Source: Ephydatia muelleri (Eukaryota; Porifera; Demospongiae; Spongillida; Spongillidae). From it: 64,000 nt of DNA. The notes beneath the pieces were generated by a model that saw nothing but the letters and a program-made list of their open reading frames with translations, ran no database searches and was not told the DNA's origin. This document shows, one piece after another, positions 12,194 through 24,147 of this stretch (position 1 is the stretch's first letter; every line of letters begins with the position of its first letter). The DNA lies in the NCBI GenBank assembly GCA_013339895.1, contig JABACO010000005.1, positions 10,043,836 to 10,107,835 of the forward strand, read 5' to 3'. Both the position numbers and the translations under genes were made by a program.

Positions 12194-15100
12194 GAGAAGG
12201 AAAACCAACACGGTTGGAGTTTGAACTGTTAGAAACAAGGCATCACACACTTTTGTCATTGGACACTTGTCTGAAACTGAATCTGCTCTCATATGAGACT
12301 GAGTCGGTGTGCCTGGCCAAGGCGAAGCTGAAGCTCACAATGAAGCAGATTATGGAGGAATACTCAGATGTATTCACCGGGATAGGCTGCTTACCAGGAA
12401 AGTACAACATTGAGACCGACCCTTCGATCCTTCCAGTGCAGAACTGACCAAGGAGAATTCCACACGTCACGAAAACGTTGGTGATTCAAAAGTTGAGAAG
12501 TTTAGAGAAGTCCGGTATGATAGCTCGAGAAGAGGAGCCCACTGAGTGGATCAGCAATCTAACAGCGGTGTGGAAAGCAGACAAGACCCAGGTGCGGGTG
12601 TGCCTGGATCCACAAGAGCTCAACAAAGCAGTTCTACGCAACCACTTCAAAATACCAACTCTCGACGATGTGTTGCCAGAGCTCACCGGTGCCAAAGTCT
12701 TCATCATATTGGATGCAAAGGATGGATTTCTCCAGATTCGGCTCAATGAGCATAACAGCAAACTTACCACCTTCTGGGGAGCCCGAGGAGTTTCAGAGGA
12801 GATTACATGGCATTCAGGGTGTGGTAGTAGTAGCAGATGATATATTGGTGTTCGGAAAGGGGAAAACAGAAGAAGCTCGCCGGGATCATGATAAGGCATT
12901 GTTGCAGTTGCTACGTAGAGCACGAGAACAGAATCTAACGTTCAATAAGGACAAGATGAGACTACATCTGTCAGAACTCATCTACATAGGGCACCAGGTG
13001 TCACCAAGGAGTACGGCCAGATCCCGCCAAAGTGTCAGCAGTGAAGAACATGGCAGTGCCTACCTCTGCATCAGATGTGAGACGATTTCTGGGGATATGC
13101 AATTATCTAGCCCGATTTATCCCAAAGTTGTCCCAAGCTAGTGAACCAATGAGGCGCCTCACAGAAGGCGACACGGAATTTGTATGGGGACAGACCGAAC
13201 AGGCAGCATTTGACCTTCTTAAGAGTATCATCAGCTCCTCACATTCTATGATGTCAACAAAGCTGTGGTTATTCAATGTGACGCCGGTGGGGAAGGTTTA
13301 GGTGCAACTCTGTTGCAAGATGGCAGGCCTGTGGCATCAGCATCTCTATCGCTGACCAGCAGTGAGAGGAACTATGTGGCTCTGGAGCTAGAGTGTCTGG
13401 CCATAGTTTTTGCATGTCGTAAATTCGACCAGTACATCTACGGAAAGAAAACAGTCGTGGAGACAGACCACAAGTCATTGGAAATCATTGCGAAGAAGTC
13501 CTTGCTCTCAGCACCAAGGCGCTTACAGTGAATGTTGCTACAATTGCAAAGGTACGACCTGGAAATAATTTATCGTCCAGGAGAGCAACAGCTGATCGCT
13601 GATACACTGTCAAGGTTGCCAGCTGGAAAGGAGAGGCAGAAGAGTTGGGAAATGATGAAGTGTTTCAAGTAGGGCGAGAGTCAATGCGAGCAGAGGTGGT
13701 AGCCAAGGAGCTGAATGTCATAGAACAAAGGGATTTTTTTCGGATATCAGATCAACGGATGGAGAAAGTGAAGAAAGCAGCTGGCTGTGATGACGAACAG
13801 CGAATGTTGGCTCAGGTCATTGGGCAAGGGTGGCCCACAACGATACGAGAGGTCTCAGCTTTGGTTAGGCCATACTGGAACTTTCGAGATACAATGGTGG
13901 TGCAAGACGGTATCGTGTATAAGGGAAGTCAATTGGTGGTCCCTAAGTCATTGCGTAGTGACTATCTGAAACGATTACATTCCAGCCACCTGGGCAGTGA
14001 GTCTACCCTCAGAAGAGCCAGAGATGCAGTCTACTGGCCTCACATGTCTGAGGACATCAAGCGGATCACCTCAGAATGCAAGCAATGTGAAGAGGATGGT
14101 GCAGCACAGAGCAAGGAGCCTCAGCTGGCTCATTCCATCCCAAAGTATCCATGGAGTAAGGTGGGGATTGATTCGTGCAGGTGCAAAAGGAAAGACTGGG
14201 TGGTGATGGTGGATTGCCTGATTTTATTGAGGTGTCAGAATTGCAGCAGACTCTGGCCACAACTGTTATATTTGCCATTAAGCAACACTTTGCTAGACAT
14301 AGTGTTCCAGGGGTGGTGCACACTAATGGAGGTCCTCAGTTTACCTCACAAGAGTTCCAAGCGTTCTCGAGGGCATGGGAGTTTGTTCACACTATCTCTT
14401 CTCCTTATCATAGCCAATCGAATGGGAAGGTTGAATCTGCGGTTAAAATTGTGAAGCAGTTGTTCAAGCGCAGTTCGGACCTATATATGGCTCTTCTGGA
14501 ATGGCGGAATACCCCAACTGTGGGGACTTGACTCCTCCCCATGTCAACGACTGTTTGCTCGACGAACCCGAGGGTGGTTCCGGTGAGCGCATGGAAACTG
14601 GATCCAGCCCCAGCACAAAGGATGTGAGAAAAGAAGGTGGAAAGACAGAGAGCCATACAAGTCCAAGCTAAAGGAAAGGGGAAAACACTAGAGCCTCTGA
14701 AGGTGGGAGATCCAGTACAGGTCCAGGACCTTCGAGCTAAGAAGACTGAGTGGATGCGAGGTTATTGTAGAGGTCAACTCTCAGATAGGTCGTATATGGT
14801 GGAAGTGAATGGCCAGCTGTTACATAGAAACAGACAATTTTTGAAGGCCTCTAAGAACCATCCGCTGGAGTTGGAACTGGAAGCAGAATGGGATAACCAA
14901 CCATCCGAGTCATCAGAGCTTGGGGTGATACCAGATCAGGGTTCTCCACCTAAGTCCGCTGGAGCTATGGATCAGATGCAGTCTACAAGGAGCCCCAGCC
15001 CTGAGGTAATTGTCTATCCACCAGAAGTTGTGAACAGACAAATCCAACATAAGTTGAAGTCGGCATCTCAGGCAGGAAGCGAACTGGAACCTCTGGATAG

Positions 15101-15209
15101 TCCAACTGTGACAACTACCAGAAGAGGCAGGGTCGTTCGTCGGCCTAGCAGGTATCAAGACTCCGCCATTTGAAGAAAAGAAACTAAAAGAAACAACACC
15201 TTGGTAGTC

Positions 15210-15280
15210 GTGTGGTTGTACTGAAGTTGTATCTGTGTGCATCGGATCAGGATTTGTGCCACTCACTATACCGAGAAACA
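15210..15280 (+). repeat. 3' LTR of the Gypsy element (5' part missing)
   Basis: Matches the last part of the 5' LTR apart from a 9-base insertion (TTGTGCCAC), and ends GAGAAACA followed by target duplication CCTCG. The first roughly 60 bases of the 5' LTR have no match here. A purine-rich tract at about 15172-15200 is the probable polypurine primer. Confidence 0.7.
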
Positions 15281-15338
15281 CCTCGCTATTCATGCTCTTG
15301 TATATGTGCCTGATACTATGAATAGCCAACAAACAGAA

Positions 15339-15422
15339 AACACACACCATACATACACACACACACACCACAATACACACACACCACAATACACACACAC
15401 CACAATACACACACACACACAC

Positions 15423-15454
<32 letters not shown>
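15339..15454. repeat. (CA)n microsatellite
   Basis: Nearly pure CA tract with CCACAATA interruptions. An equivalent tract occurs at 27451-27518 in the paralogous flank of copy C and, inverted, at 20033-20158 in the flank of copy B, so the microsatellite predates the duplication. Confidence 0.9.
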
Positions 15455-15989
15455 GGTCCCCGATTATCGCATCCTTGCTTCAATGGATTAAAACACTCGT
15501 GATCGATTCGCCCTACAGCATTTGGCTCACCTTGTATTTTCGCTGCTAACTAGCTAAGGCAAAGTACTGAATGATTTAATAAAGCCTCCTCAAACCATGT
15601 TGATGTTTAAATTACGTAAGCGCATTGAATGGGTCACTTTATATGGCTTGGCACTACTCGCCACTCGCGCGCTCCCGACGCTTACGTCACAACCTGTCCA
15701 GTGGGCATGGGATGCTGAGAGCAAGAGGGGACGAATATTGTGACCCACAGTGTACAGTGCATATCAGCACAGGAATGGATTAAAATCATACGTTTCCCAC
15801 CTTGAGGAATTAGAAACTGAACATGCGTTTTCCACAAGAATACACGGGGACAAGTGAATCGGTGCATCATATACAAAAGAAACTATGCGCGTGCCTAAAA
15901 TTAAATTCTAGAACTGCTATTGGTTTGGGTTGCGGCAGCCATTACAAAGAAATAAATCCTTTCATAGTCAGCTGTGAGACTGCCTCATG

Positions 15990-17331
15990 TGGAATATTTC
16001 CTGCACTACACTACGTTGGTAGCCCAGTCTTTTGAATTGTAGTCTGCTGTAGAACAGTCTCCTGTAGAATTAATATCTCCTTGTGGAAGGCTTCTTGTGG
16101 AGTGTGCTATGGCAGCTCATTACAACAAACATTCTGGCATAGTTCACTGCAAGAATCTATGTTCGCTACAACAGGTCGGCAAAGTACCACATCCTCACTA
16201 ACGTTGCTTTCTGTCTCAAATATTGACCCCAGCAATATATCGTCTAGGCCAGACATGGTAAAACCCTTCATGCATAATTCATAAGTCTTAAAGTGCACTG
16301 GAAATGGTTCAGTGCGCAAGTCAGTGTGAATCACAGTCACTACTGCATGCCCACTGATGGGCCAGGAAATCACTAGTGAAAAGGAATGCATATGGTCTTC
16401 TCTATAAGTGTGAAACAAGGTGTAGCAGTCACATGAAGGATACCAACACCAGAATGTCCAAGATAGTCAAGAGAATCAAGAGGACCAAAAGGTTCAAAAG
16501 GTTCAAAGGCAGGATGAGCAGATGGGTCAAAAGGACATTGTGGTACTGTGCCATCTAGTTCAACATTAACATCCCATTCTGCAGCTTTCCCTGTCTGCTC
16601 TTCAGGATATGCCACACACACAAGTGGTGAGTGTATTGCAGCATTGGATATCAACTGCCTCATCTGTAAAATAAATAACAACTAACAGCGCAAGTTAAAT
16701 ACACCCATGAAACAAGTGAAATATACACATAGATAAATGCAAAAACTCAATGTGCGTCACCTTTGTTTATTTGTTATATACATGACTTGGATTGTTTACA
16801 AATAACTGCTAATAGAATCAAGTTAATTCACTACCGCCGCACACTTAAAAATGAAATATTGTGCTGTGTGTAGTGATGCAAGCATACGCTATTACATTTT
16901 AATCTCTACTTTAGGGATGAGAACCTAGTAGCTGAAACCCTTTATGGAGTTCCATTAGGCACATTTTTTCTAGCACTCTTCCTCCCACCATTCACTTTAT
17001 CACATGTACTAACTGTTGCAACTGTTATAATAACTACTACTTCATTACTCATTGTGAGTTTGAGTCCATGTTCAATCAGGTAACATGTCTAAATTCACAC
17101 GTCGGTTAAATTGCTTTATTTCTGTGTTCACATGTTAAAATGAGTATAACTGGTGTAAAATGTAATACAAATACTCTGTACTGTTCCATCTCCAACGATA
17201 TAGTATAGCTCCTCAAAGATACAATGGGTTTTGAAAAATAAGAATAAGATTGAGTGCACTTCTACCTAATATAATAGAAACCGAACTACATCTTAAACCT
17301 ACCAGTCGTGTTTAGCTGAAGTACAGTGCCT
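15990..17331 (-). pseudogene. truncated copy of the unrecognised gene at 28160-30254
   Basis: The minus strand matches the 28.7-30.15 kb locus: 'SNAAIHSPLVC', 'AAEWDVNVELDGTVPQCPFDP', 'GFTMSGLDDILLGSIFETES' are shared. Compared with the full copy, about 630 bases corresponding to roughly 28050-28690 are deleted, the reading frame is broken near 16400, and homology to the next upstream exon ends abruptly at about 17331, only some 20 bases into that exon. That point is the edge of the segmental duplication. No function expected. Confidence 0.75.
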
Positions 17332-18200
17332 TTTACTGTCAAGATGGAGGTCCAGTCCTGTGGCATATTCTTGTGCATAACACACACACTCATGTACACT
17401 ACACTTGCACACGCCAGTTATACACATGTGGCAAACAATAGACCTGTCTGATAATGATGGTACAAACACTCACACATTGTCACATGCGCATGCATTTAAC
17501 TGCTTTTGTGCATGTTTGTACAGGCCACTGATTGTATTTCATTTTATGTACCTAGCTTTCTTTTTACTCTGTACTGATTGTTGCATGTATCCTCCAGCTA
17601 CGACCTGTGCATGTTTTCAGGTTGAGTTCCCATATAATTGGTTTTTCGTACATGACATAGTGCCCTCACATGAGACTGTACATACACGTAGGTACGTGTA
17701 GCTACAAGCACTGTCCCATAGGATTGGTTATTGTACATGCATACACTGTACATCGTGTCCCCATACCGCTGTATATATGTGGCAAAGAATATCAATTGCA
17801 AGCTAGTAATGATTTCATTATACTGTACTGCTGGCAGACTTCCCAAAAAAAAAAAAAAGGTTATAACCATGGCATACGCTATACGTGTCAGGTGAGCACT
17901 TATACAGAGTGCAATATGAGTGTACTAAAGGAAGAGTACCGCAACAATAGGACTAATCTCATCACAGGTCTCAAAGGCCTACTTTTTCCACCAGCACAAC
18001 GTTGTATGACCCGTGTCGCGCTAGTTGAATGCAGGGAATTAACATGAACTCAGATTGCTTTTCCTGGACTTCTCGCCGTAAGTACAAATTACGTACTGTG
18101 CTTTCACTCATTTAATTTACAGCATACAACTATCGTGCGAGACGTGCTGCTTCTTCTTGATGAAAAAGGATGTTCCAGCTATATGTTTTTGCCTATTGTA
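17332..18200. other. non-coding stretch after the duplication edge
   Basis: No coding exon is recognisable. It contains an A-run at about 17846-17859 and otherwise unremarkable AT-rich sequence. Confidence 0.4.
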
Positions 18201-18224
18201 ACTACCTTGATTGTGCGTGTATGT

Positions 18225-18680
18225 CGTGTGTGTCCCTGTGTGTGTCTGTGTGTGTATCTGTGTGCATGTGCGTGTCTGTCGTGCGTGTGTGTGCTAGTGT
18301 ATGTGCGTGTGTCTGTATGTGCGTGTGTCTGTATATGCGTGTGTCTGTATGTGCGTGTGTCTGTATGTGCGTGTGTCTGTATGTGCGTGTCTGTATGTGC
18401 GTGTGTCTGTATGTGCGTGTGTCTGTATGTGCGTGTGTCTGTATGTGCGTGTGTCTGTATGTGCGTGTGTCTGTATGTCTATATGTGTCTGTATGTGCGT
18501 GTGTCTGTCTGTGCGTGTCTTAGTGTGTCATGTGTTCTGTGTGTGTCTGTGTGTGTGTTGTATGCAAGTGTACGTGCATATGTGCGTGTCTTAGTGTGTC
18601 ATGTGTTCTGTGTGTGTGTCTGTGTGTCTGTGTGTGTGTTGTATACAAGTGTACGTGCATATGTTGTGCACAAGAATATG
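18225..18680. repeat. TG-rich minisatellite, 16-bp unit
   Basis: Tandem copies of TGTGCGTGTGTCTGTA and close variants, densest at about 18290-18475, embedded in TG-rich sequence. The long Cys/Val translations on this strand come only from the repeat. Confidence 0.9.
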
Positions 18681-18827
18681 CAATAAGCTGTTCAATAAAT
18701 GGAATAGATTGATCATGCAATAAGATGTTGTGCAGCTCGATTTACACGTGTGCATGTGCGTATGAGTGTGCGAGCCAGCATGTTGCAGTGTCAGCCTTTG
18801 TCATATATATATGTCGTGCAGTGTGCA

Positions 18828-19030
18828 GTGCCCGCTCGAAGATACACCTCGTAGATACGGAAAATACGGCATTTCATCTGGAGTTAGAAAAACTGTCAGT
18901 GTTGTTTGCCAAGAGTCAGCAACCCCACTAATTGTATTCATCCTTACTTCTAATCAGATAGTCAAGAATGCGGTGGAGAAGCACTTACTTTGCAATTAAC
19001 AAAGCAAACTACTAAAGATGCAATTGAATT
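18828..19030. repeat. single arm of the foldback repeat found at 51.9-52.7 kb
   Basis: Matches about 200 bases of the arm at 51902-52206, including AGATACGGAAAATA, GGAGTTAG and TCTAATCAGATAGTCAAGAA. Only one arm is present here. Shows that the foldback family is dispersed. Confidence 0.7.
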
Positions 19031-20030
19031 ATGCAATTATGACCGCAGTATATTCATTGCTGCCACATGGTGTTCTATGTGAAAGCATGGAATTAAATAA
19101 CCCTTTAGTTTGTCAACAGAAATACAGAAAAACGAAATAATTAGCCACTACAGTTTTGATTGAATGTTTGATGAAAGAGCTTTCTAATTTATGTTGTATT
19201 ACACTGATATTTTTTGTCCTTTTTTACTTCTAAAGATGCGCTCCAAAACAATAAAATCAAGTACTGGTTAATGAGCATCACACATTATTAATTTAGCTAT
19301 GTATTGAACTTCTTTGTTGCTTTAACTTCTCAAAATACCATGCGGCATTACATTATGTGATGAATCATTACAGATATATTAGCAGTCAAATATGCAGGGT
19401 CACAGAAATTTATTATGCCAAATCTTGCAATCAGATTAAGTTAATAAGGTGATGATTTGTGTAATTACTCTCTCAATCATGGTAAACATATACACCAAAT
19501 TTTATGCAATTCTGAGATGGTGTGGTTCCATTGACTGGGTGATCTGCCATGGAATGACCCTACATACATCTACGGGCATGTCAACCTTTGAACTGATGTT
19601 TTAAAGGCAATCTAAAGATCACACTCGCAGCCAAACAGGGTATGCAGTAGATGAGTACCAAGCTGTCATTTAAGCAAAGCTAGCAGAGCTAACAGACTTT
19701 GTGGAGACACACATCAGCATCACATTCGGACAGGTTTTACATAACGGATGCGATAAGTTGGGGGTGTACATTAATTAGTACCAAGCCAAATGAAGTGAAT
19801 GCGCTTACGTAATTTAAACAACTTGCAACCATACATGTACAAATAGTTTGAAAAGGTTTTATTAACTTAAACTATTGTGTGCTTTGCTTTACCTATTTAG
19901 CAGCGAAAATAAGAGGTAAGCCAAGAACTGTAGGGCGAATCGATCACAAGTGTTTTAATTCCAGCACACGGCTAATATGAGTCTAGGCATGCAGAAATAA
20001 ACAATCACGCGATAATCGGAGACGTGTATT

Positions 20031-20032
<2 letters not shown>
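19031..20032. other. non-coding flank of receptor copy B
   Basis: No exon seen. From about 19795 onward the sequence is the reverse complement of the region around 15530-15640 and 27590-27700 (shared words TTACGTAA, CAGCGAAAAT, GGGCGAATCGATCA), which marks the outer edge of the inverted copy B. Confidence 0.55.
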
Positions 20033-20064
<32 letters not shown>

Positions 20065-20158
20065 TGTGTTTGTGTGTATGTGTGTGTTTGTGTGTGTGTT
20101 TGTGTGTATGTGTGTTTGTGTGTGTGTGTGTGTGTTTGCGTGTGTGTGTTTGTGTGTG
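20033..20158. repeat. (TG)n microsatellite
   Basis: TG tract with TTTG interruptions; inverted counterpart of the CA tracts upstream of copies A and C. Confidence 0.9.
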
Positions 20159-20899
20159 GGGCTATCAAAAGCAGAAGATGTATAGTCGTACGTAATGCTT
20201 ACTGTACTATGTCCCACTACCATCTATATATTTTTGCCTACCCTCTCCACTCGCCTGGTGACCTGCATCCACCACTGCCAAACACGAAAACTCTAACTAA
20301 TCGTTTTTTTTTCTTCCCTTTTACTAATTGAACTTGAAAAATCTGTCACCTTGGCATGGACAAAACATGTCGACGTTCTAATCACATTCGTTGCTAGTTG
20401 CTAATACATATTTATATCATTATTATGTTATGATACATATGTAGCATGCTGCACACCAATGCCTAAATATGCAGTGTATCTAGTGGCTGTGTACACTATA
20501 CAATTGATTGCATGCTAAATTTGCCTACAAGTTTCATAGTACCTGTGTGAGAATATGGACAGATTAAGTATAAAATCAAGTTTAACAAATTGCATAGTAA
20601 GTATACAAGGTGTCCAAGAATGCTTTTGAACACACAACTCCGAACAAATTTATGTTTATAAGTTATGCTATTGTTGATACGATATTCTGATTATGCAAAT
20701 AGTGTTGCTATCAGCATATAATGGGTGCTAAGATGAACAAATAATTGTTTTCGTGCAAGCTTTGAATTAATAATGGGGAGTAAACGATAGGAAACATGCA
20801 TTTTACTTTGGAATAAAATTAGCCTTGATTTTAGTTTTTTAAATGGGTGTCAGTAGTAATTATCTATATATCTTGTACATTACAGCAGACCTACAGATC

Positions 20900-23146
20900 A
20901 TGGGGCTCACCCACATTCTCTTATTGGTTGAAGTTTTTAGTTTCTTGGAGGCAAATGAAATCCCTAATCAGAGGTGTGTTTTGAATATTCTTTCCATACT
21001 TCCCTACCCTTCCACAATGTCCACTGTTGTTGAGAGTGATGGCCCAGACATCATACCAGCTGGTTACTTAGCGTTGGAAATGATCAATGATAGATCCGAT
21101 ATTATGGAGACTATCGTCTGAAGCTCATTGATGGGCAGGCAGGATGTGGTGCAGCTGTACTTGAACTTTCGGAAAGAGTTCTAGTTAAGGAAGTATTTTA
21201 CAGTGGAAAGAATATTGTTGGAATAGTTGGGCCATGGTGTTATGATTCAGCTGAGAGAGTTGGTCTGATCACTGCAAAAGATGGGATTGCTTTGGTTAAC
21301 GTTCACACGAGCAGTGCTTCAATTTTGGGGAATGCCACATTGTATCCTTATTCTTTTGGAACTTCACCTTCTATACTGAGGTTTGTTGATGCTTTTACTG
21401 CTCTAATGAGATACAGTGGGTGGACACACATAGCAGTTTTATTTCAGGGCAACACCTCCTTTTATTCAGTGTTCCAAGATCTTTCTATTAAAGTTAAGCG
21501 AATGAAGGATTATACGATAGCCTTTTCATCAATTCTCACAGAAAACTACATACCTCTTGATAGTATGGATTCCTCACCTGCACGTGTAGTATTGGCAACT
21601 TGTGACGCTGCTTTGGCAAAAAGGTTGATATGCATGGTATTCCATAAAAGAATGTTATTTCCTAAATACCAGTGGATATTTCTGTACCAAAAACTTGAGG
21701 ACTTTTCAGCAACTGAGTTTCAGTATGGAAACAGATGGTATAGTTGTAACAAAGAAGATATGTTAATTGCATTGAACAACTCTATTTCAATTGATTTTAG
21801 ATATGCGCCAGACAATGATGATAAGATGGACTCAGGATTGACATACAGTGAATACAAAAAGGAGTATATTAATGCAGTGAAACGCTACAATTCAGGGATA
21901 TGGGAAACCAGTGAGAATAGCAACAATTAGTCCACTTGGAAATAATTTTCATGATGCAGTTTGGATCTTGGCTTTAGCTTTAAATGCCACTGATGGATGG
22001 ATGAAAGCAAATAACAAGACAATGTGTGAGTGTGGGTATGGCAATCCAACCATTGCAAACAGAATTCAGAATGAAGTGTCTATATCAAGATTTGTTGGAG
22101 CTTCAGGTGTGAATAGTTATGGCAATAATACCAAATTTACACTTGGTAGTGTCCTTCTGGCGCAATTTGTCTCAGGAGAAGCTCATGACATTGCAGTTTA
22201 TCTTGATAGTGACCAGCTGCAATTTATGTCAAAAAATGTGCCACTTCTGTCAATTCCTATCAAAAAGTGCAAAATATCTATGGCAATGTCAGTTACTTTT
22301 CTGCTTTTTGTCCTAGTGGCATTTGTAGTTATTGCCTTGATAAATGTACTTAACATAGTGTTCCGAGAACACAGTTCAGTCAGGGCCTCAAGCTACAGAC
22401 TAAACCATCTAGCCTACTCCTTATTAATAGGCATCACTATATTATGCGTAACGGAGAGATTCTACTTTTCACTGCATGTGAAAACGTATCTTTGCAATAT
22501 AATACCATGGACAGTCAGCATTGGTTTCACATTGGTTTATGCAACTGTTATAGTGAAATTATGTCGCTTGTATCGATTACTTGTATTATCTGCCAGAAAT
22601 CTTCGACCTCCAACAGGTGGTAAGCCACTGAATGATGCCGTTCTGATGGCAATTGTCATAGCATTTACTATGCCCAATGTTATAATCTGTTCATTGTGGA
22701 TGTATATGGACCCAATTATTGTCATTTCAGACTTAAACTTTGACACCAAAACAGAGAAGCCACAACTCATTGTATTTGAGTCATGTATCATCAATGGCAA
22801 GCGCTTCCCAATAATGTGGTTTGAGATTCTTCTGGCATATGAAGGTATCCTCTGTACCATTGCAGGGTTTATTTCATTTCTGACAAGGTCCATTTCCATT
22901 AAGAACTTTAAAACAGGCAACATTCTCCTTCTTTCAACACTGTTGTTTATATCTGGTGGAGTTGGACTGCCTACTCTTTTGATTATGATGTCACTAAATA
23001 TGGATTCTGAAGCACGTCACATATCCCTATTCGTTGCATGGTTTGTCCTGTTGATGGTTTCTGTTTACCTGTGTGTATTTCTGTTGCTCCTCCCACCAGT
23101 TTACAGGGTTGTCAAAGAGAGAGTTATGATTTGGCACAGGAAGTGA
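20900..23146 (+). pseudogene. GABA-B-like receptor copy B, two frameshifts
   Basis: Paralogue of copy A in opposite orientation, collinear from the signal peptide (ATG 20900) to the stop at 23144-23146. Relative to A, one base is missing near 21105 (RSDI...ME instead of RSDILGDY), two bases are missing near 21900 (after YNSG), and 12 bases are lost in frame between TM1 and TM2. The C-terminal portion from about 21911, with the whole 7TM domain, is otherwise open. Without sequencing error both frameshifts prevent a full receptor. They restore frame only across separate segments, so it is probably a young pseudogene. Confidence 0.85.
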
Positions 23147-24147
23147 CTTGTGCCAAATCAGGCAAAATTGTTTGTGAACTTGAAATAATAGTTTTTGTGC
23201 ATTTCTGCATACTTTACGTTTATGAAACGAATTAGACTCCTTGTATTGGAAGATGGCCTCATATTCTCTGCCGCTATTCCTCTTGATGTTCTAAACCTAC
23301 GTATAGGTGTCTACAACTATTTAGTTGCTTTTACGTCATTAACCATCAACACGAACATCAATAGATACCTGTGTATGGTTAACATGGTCACGAGCCCAGT
23401 CCAGTGTACAGAGAACTACTAGGAGACATGCAAGCATGAGCTATCTGTTGATGGATCATTACTACAAGCAATCCTAACCTTCCCATCCCCTTTGGCTCTA
23501 TATGGCAACACACAGCCATGGCGTGCAGGCTACACTTAAGTAACATATACATGCATGGTCATGAGCACAGTAGAAAGTACAACGGAACCACAGGCATTGG
23601 CATCATGATTATGCTGACGGTCCCATTTTGATAGACATTTTATACCATCCCTCCAGCAGCATTAGAGCTACCTGTATTATTGTATTATTATGCATGTACA
23701 ATTTATGATCATTGCCAGGAGGGGGTCTGATAAGTATATTACCAGTGGGGGAGGGTACATGAGGTGAGGTGATTCCTACCGTGACACAGCAAGGGGAGAT
23801 GGGTGGAGCGCAGCCAGCTCCCCCAGTGGCAAAGTCCCAGCCGCTTTTCACAGTTTAATGCTATTTTGGCCTATGCAAACACCATACTTTTGTAATTAAT
23901 ATACAGATGTAGCGCGTATGCTAATAGCCAGCTCAGAATTATGACTTGCTAGCTTGATCGAAAATGTGTCGAGGTGGGAGACGTGAAATTTAATAGAATC
24001 GGGGCGAAAAGTTGGCTTTGGCCCCAACCCTAAACCACAATAACCATAATGGGTCTGATTCATTTAAAAATTACTAAGAATGAATACATGAACACCATCA
24101 TTTCAAGTTCGCAAACAATTTATCCCATTGCTAGCTAGCTGCACCTG
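23147..24147. other. spacer between convergent receptor copies B and C
   Basis: Contains the 3' flank of B (matching, inverted, the 3' flank of A at about 5500-5625) and the second copy of the G-rich dispersed repeat at about 23713-23805. No gene recognised. Confidence 0.6.

Larger units (their letters stand above)
10121..15173 (+). pseudogene. Gypsy pol (protease, RT, RNase H, integrase), broken
   Basis: Protease with DTAA-type active site near 10260; interrupted at 10412-12193 by a hAT-like element. Reverse transcriptase begins near 12240 with an in-frame TGA at 12445, has 'LDAKDGFLQI', then loses about 20 residues around 12775-12795 together with a frame change before the catalytic 'VADDILVFG' at about 12833. 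RNase H follows at about 13265-13530 (IQCDAGGEGLGA) and ends in a TGA, with its tail continuing to about 13620. Integrase has an HHCC zinc domain near 13970-14095, a frameshift near 14200, and a catalytic core where the second Asp is replaced by Asn (HTNGGPQF). The C-terminal region reads to 15173. Every enzymatic module carries a lesion. Confidence 0.85.
9056..15280 (+). mobile_element. Ty3/Gypsy LTR retrotransposon, dead, split by a hAT-like element
   Basis: Full-length but decayed element in plus orientation. The 5-bp target duplication CCTCG is seen at 9051-9055 and 15281-15285. LTR boundaries are TGTTTAGG at the left and GAGAAACA at the right. Order: 5' LTR, primer-binding-like TGGTGTCAGGAGTGGGAT at 9180, gag with two zinc knuckles, protease, reverse transcriptase, RNase H, integrase. 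Gene order and motifs match K02A2.6-type Gypsy elements. Premature stops, a reverse-transcriptase deletion and frameshifts make it inactive. Its flanks match the unoccupied site near 27415-27430 upstream of receptor copy C, so it inserted after the receptor duplication. Confidence 0.9.

Noticed and set aside
18135-18690. Long Cys/Val-rich open frames
   Set aside because: Entirely produced by the TG-rich minisatellite; the same applies to His/Thr-rich frames in CA tracts at 15.3, 20.0, 58.7, 59.1 and 61.4-62.1 kb.
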